DNA of 64,000 bases from Cymbomonas tetramitiformis (taxonomy: Eukaryota > Chlorophyta > Pyramimonadophyceae > Pyramimonadales > Pyramimonadaceae): assembly GCA_001247695.2 (NCBI GenBank), contig LGRX02027676.1, positions 23,074 to 87,073 on the forward strand, in the 5' to 3' direction. The notes below the pieces were generated by a model. The model was given only the letters and a program-made list of their open reading frames with translations. It was not told the origin of the DNA and did no database searches. A program made the translations under genes and the position numbers. Positions within the stretch are counted from its first letter, which is position 1, and each line of letters begins with the position of its first letter. Positions 62,501 through 64,000 of the stretch are shown piece by piece.

Positions 62501-64000
62501 GTGTGGAGTAGTTTGTTGTGGTCCACTGGGCCGTACGCGTTTTCGAAGTCTACATACAGGCCATGCAGTTCTCTTCCTGAGACATTTGCATCCTCAATCG
62601 CATTGGTCACTCTGGTGAGTTGTCGAAGCGTGTTCCTTTTTTCCCTTGAGCCTTCCTGCGCCTGGGCTAGTATTCCCTGCGTTTCGCAGAACGTGGAGAG
62701 CATGTTTGCTATCTGTGAGGTGTACAGTTTGAATACCCCTTCAAGCAGGGCTATGGGTCGGTAATTTTGCTGTAAGGTGACATCCCCTTTCTTGTGGTGG
62801 AAGCAGAATGTCCCTTTTTTCCAGGTGAGAGGGACATGCTTGCTGTTCCACATTTCCAGCATGAGTGCGTGTAGTGCATCATGGAAGTCCTCTGGCATGT
62901 ACTTAAGAATTTCGTTCGGGGTCCTGGTGGGGCCTGGTGCCTTGTTGTTGTTTAGGGTGTGTACCGCTTTGGTGTAGCCCTGTCGACTTATTGTGAGGTC
63001 CAGCCCACTGGGGTCTGGTCTTGGCATCTTTATGAGGTGCTCCCTGTGAGCTGGGTCTTCCCATGGTGGAGGTTTCGAGTCGGGTGGACTTCGGTGCTCC
63101 ATCCTGTATGGTGCCGAGTGAGCCATGTGGTCTGCTAGTGCGTTAGCGATGTTCCCGTGGCCTACAGCCAGGTTGCCCTCTCTGTCCTGTAGAGCCTGTA
63201 TGTTCGCCGTGGGGGCATGGCCTGTTTCTTGTGCCTTGGTATATATCCTTTTGTGGTATCTTTTTTGGTTGTTCCAGTATTCCTTTACTGTTTTGTTGTT
63301 GTGTCTCTGCTTGGCTTGTTTCCAGTGCTGTTTTACTACCTTGTGCGCTGCCGACCTTTCTTTTTTGGCCTCCTCGGTAAGCCACGACACCCATTCTTTT
63401 GCATCTGCATTGTCCCTGTCCGTTGGGCCTTTCATTTCTCCCTCTTTCAGGCTTCTGAGGGTTGAGTGTTCCGTGTGCGAGTTTCGTAGGTGTCGTTTGG
63501 TTTGCTTGTGCCTCCGCATCTTGAGTATTGCGGCGTCCCTTTCCTTTCTGTCCTTTTTGCTCATTAGCAGGTCTTTTCCCACTCGGCTGGAGGTGCCTCC
63601 AACCGTAGTAGTTGGCAGTTCGTCGTCCTGTAGCGCACATTTGTTCGCCTCGGTGAGTATGTTTAGTACTGTTTCCCCTGCTCTGTCTATGGTGGCGTGT
63701 GCCACTTGCCTGTTGTCCTCTTCCCTGCACTGTGTGGCCATCTCTGTTATGCGTTTCAGTTCAGCGGTTCTGGCATAGTCGTGTGTCCTGAGGAGGACGC
63801 TTTGGAGTGTTTCCCTGTGTGTTTTGTTCAGGGGCGTGTTCAGCTTTACATGCCCTGGTTGGGGGTCGCGGTCCACATATGGTTCGTGGGTGTCTATGCT
63901 GTCCAACTGGAGGGTTGCTAGGCTCACCATCTCGTGGTCACTCGTGTGGTGCCGGGTGAGGTGTGTGGTGTCCCCCATCTCGTATTGCGCCTGCTTGTTC
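56569..64000 (-). CDS. LINE C ORF2: EEP endonuclease end, RT, PCIF1-like MTase, RNase H, RLE-like
   Basis: A multifunctional retrotransposon protein, 5' partial. Residues are numbered from ATG 63978. TSDHEMV at about 13-19 is the SDH end of the EEP endonuclease. RT: motif A YVDFENAYGPVDH (about 475), motif B QRGLLQGDSMSPLLF (about 538), motif C FVDD (590-593). PCIF1-like domain about 1340-1515: ELFASPLNV (S1378), FNPEY (N1419), VFGVGVYP, then WNLRVLIVANKQGW. A Cys cluster (CPQCC) lies near 1610. RNase H begins with D1749 (YTDGSK), followed by NRAELLAI, CTDSANS and GNEKADEAAK. The last 260 residues hold CTLEGCGHKG...HALGGC, FVDIVMIEG, LIEVAHTDD and EKYMKYGPLL, an RLE-like layout. No stop or shift is seen. 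APE plus RLE recalls Dualen/RandI LINEs of green algae. Confidence 0.88.
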   Translation of the reverse strand, partial: NKQAQYEMGDTTHLTRHHTSDHEMVSLATLQLDSIDTHEPYVDRDPQPGHVKLNTPLNKTHRETLQSVLLRTHDYARTAELKRITEMATQCREEDNRQVAHATIDRAGETVLNILTEANKCALQDDELPTTTVGGTSSRVGKDLLMSKKDRKERDAAILKMRRHKQTKRHLRNSHTEHSTLRSLKEGEMKGPTDRDNADAKEWVSWLTEEAKKERSAAHKVVKQHWKQAKQRHNNKTVKEYWNNQKRYHKRIYTKAQETGHAPTANIQALQDREGNLAVGHGNIANALADHMAHSAPYRMEHRSPPDSKPPPWEDPAHREHLIKMPRPDPSGLDLTISRQGYTKAVHTLNNNKAPGPTRTPNEILKYMPEDFHDALHALMLEMWNSKHVPLTWKKGTFCFHHKKGDVTLQQNYRPIALLEGVFKLYTSQIANMLSTFCETQGILAQAQEGSREKRNTLRQLTRVTNAIEDANVSGRELHGLYVDFENAYGPVDHNKLLHTMQYLGIPDELTQVVRDVLGTHSHDTMSMNTRVGGETSHKTVQVQRGLLQGDSMSPLLFIIYQEPLLRWLEVGEHGYQHKYAAEQERLGPLRTTAGAFVDDLLILCPTIYHMRAQLHKLQAFSQWSELRINLAKSAITGIKNGVSIPEQLHKDLKMLGLDGKLSHFKVLKPDDTYKYLGVLLAFTGRWDKEKEAAKEEMNHRIQALLRSPLTPDQKEYSLHSAILGKFRYGLHLGLYTAGEIDDFNKIIGGATKNIQGLPRNGTPNIFTTQEKEKYGLGMVPLQAVYAQSIWSGLLEAMHSEEDKGTVRGPAWRQINLKSRLRMSHVSRSTRGLVEYHSTTRRNCTDLDKLWGGHQTKHNTLRKLNALLRYNITPQGTEGMLRQLQTPIPKIMEQLKGATRRKSDKEMEGTTRKTKAGKIIDGDIPMPPDWQAMCTDQTARLTIPKDTPTAINFTTCLKLFAHFPDLALLTTRDGQHAISQVNVREQCTDATLNTDRSAIAKGLAHLYPYLCEAQPRDIAKPGDFYDNLTNRQLKQQYRSMPREGPLDSHAVRTNLPLLNSEQLRAKMTEWEARQVPREEIHRQLSLHPLTRINETENTGPVQEGEEEELQPLHARSQTKWIDEIDPMAEKLETGLEKGRTIDKPKEIVAMRTLLVDPTDPHSLVTQYRTQWRHSEGDDSYSWSTRETITDYLKLAKRRGQSATTFLTLKRRLRARGSQVTHPTGLREILAGRPHLGQAWPTLHAENLTLDPTETNPEQDIVDNRGHHCQIRLEGELAHSYHRNGKYIGTLTKEKLLRLHERYTQAVGTTDHQTPHQRTLRTEMWEDHKIQVSTFEEEIAHLLIRYSSKEEKEERKKNLQNHWTFPAQMQRALQQAFGITTELFASPLNVHHNTTTYYAKYDRDKVFGARGSAWTTNWMKLGAYQFNPEYTPQDLKKALDFAIAATTTQEPVFGVGVYPTYEKTPYRKLYNAHAGHLIHELLEIPQGKFTFLPPDHWMGATHQQAKQCNWNLRVLIVANKQGWQAHCGDPDAAADCIRRALTTCPQSKVRTTSAVKQPMREANLHDVNEPNQEGRTPSVDCVVDTRPWQRYELPEVKTKDMTDAMGKMCSTGPHLRNDLCPQCCNVQAEVETWWEDSHLHVEEGPAKWELLPGSRGGKWNIHPPTVQQVVEANTLHTRLTRQNDAQTIWDKVARSKVVRYPTDFWPEHEPGAQGRRWELTRDQTEDHRNRAPRDAPTQLTYPSPQRAHKATSYLYTDGSKREIETEEGGKEWASGAAVWDPRSGEGEAHMIRWEGEDQEVNRAELLAIQKAVTLPPPPSGNALTICTDSANSIRQLESMRTKPHNMEHHQQRDLLYAILVNIEALVAAGHTVSLLKVKAHTGIVGNEKADEAAKQACTTGTLTEAWDNNETINVKPMIPDEDSGSRELKGKLAVQKYVTTLLRERQAQGSSRLSAKMTDLQGEPSTWTHQPKTERNFRWEAHHDQAQQTEEEQTTIRDLMPNQQQQANQTRDEENRQIKAMMEQTEEEEMLLMREVQEHQEHQETEGSRDPTRGNEPEPTEAPPPPSEEEEIFKELNELTERLEVTQEEHNDEEIFDMLNELIEQREKPQGKTNERQAHHDRVTEESRVHTMMEDPMPRTRWKQRKHDMTHSRTEKRNAPSVQEGRTTDSWLNETMKHLKGDTPLHKVANGFWKRATFAVRKTILKCRLRILPAQDYETAKNSAEGGGKCTLEGCGHKGVDYAKGFLMRVGHALGGCNNPQMRGMFSDRADAHADELKHILDHHRKGGCKVLAYTGKKRDPGVKPRVLPNYILTRGQCRHDGKDNPGRNDGPDTIPSFVDIVMIEGLEDLEDGWECTQQEAPARVKNLPLIEVAHTDDEKWGPKLLEKYMKYGPLLQLLRRHGFRAKLHVFAVGRTGTVYKHNQDILEQLGLNRKEATQALQRIHDLTVNYAHSTYQLYRRLRQEKQEKEKDKNHPV

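Larger units (their letters stand above)
56456..64000 (-). mobile_element. LINE copy C, apparently intact, 5' end outside the window
   Basis: Minus-strand LINE whose 3' end (a T-rich tail TTTTTTCTTTTTC... on the coding strand) lies directly against the endonuclease sequence of copy B. Both elements are therefore in the same orientation, with C inserted into B. The coding frame is open from 56569 to the right edge (at least 2,476 codons). Its 5' endonuclease part, protease and ORF1 would lie beyond 64000. Confidence 0.9.

Overview
This window is eukaryotic DNA made almost entirely of mobile elements and satellite-like repeats. GT-AG introns of about 80-190 nt, element types typical of algae and plants (MULE, hAT, DUF7869-type transposase, dual-endonuclease LINE, Penelope-like element) and the absence of any clear host housekeeping gene suggest a repeat-rich algal or early-plant nuclear genome. 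I cannot name the species. No rRNA, tRNA or CRISPR array was found.

Layout. 0-3 kb (minus): a retroelement fragment with a gag-like CCHC ORF and an RNase H-RT ORF. 3.4-5.4 kb (minus): a RING-finger exon and a 361-aa unknown ORF, with a covarying hairpin repeat between them. 5.7-9.3 kb: a small inverted-repeat element and a decayed MULE transposase with a SWIM-like C-terminus, bounded on both sides by the same heptamer minisatellite. 9.4-10.4 kb: a 21-bp palindromic repeat array. About 12-24.55 kb (plus): LINE copy A, decayed, with a 1,340-bp hAT element in its endonuclease domain. 24.55-25.9 kb: a DNA-transposon-like segment with GCTAAC-type subterminal repeats. 25.9-33 kb: long minisatellites of 39, 45 and 48 bp enclosing a DUF7869-type transposase gene. 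33-36.7 kb: a gag-like ORF followed by two overlapping ORFs, the second ending in a Ulp1-like protease. 36.7-38.3 kb (minus): a broken gag-like gene carrying a 262-bp MITE. 39.6-41.3 kb: a spliced gene of unknown function. 41.7-56.46 kb (minus): LINE copy B, interrupted by a 7,018-bp GIY-YIG/RT retroelement with 708-bp terminal direct repeats. 56.46-64 kb (minus): LINE copy C, open to the right edge and apparently intact.

The main observation concerns two unrelated retroelements. The LINE family (EEP endonuclease, RT, RNase H, restriction-like endonuclease) and the 7-kb element (N-terminal GIY-YIG, RT with an LMDD box) both carry a domain resembling the PCIF1 adenine-N6 methyltransferase. The domain has an SPL[N/D] block, then an NP-x-Y motif 39-41 residues later, then a hydrophobic strand and a terminal Q/A-N block. 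In human PCIF1 this fold methylates the cap-adjacent adenosine of mRNA. Retroelement-encoded versions could methylate element RNA or cDNA. The 7-kb element also has a candidate minimal hammerhead ribozyme in each terminal repeat and a single in-frame UAG between its two ORFs. Together these features suggest a Penelope-like element.

The insertion order can be read. LINE B was present first. The 7-kb element then landed in B's own methyltransferase-like domain, and LINE C inserted into B's endonuclease domain.
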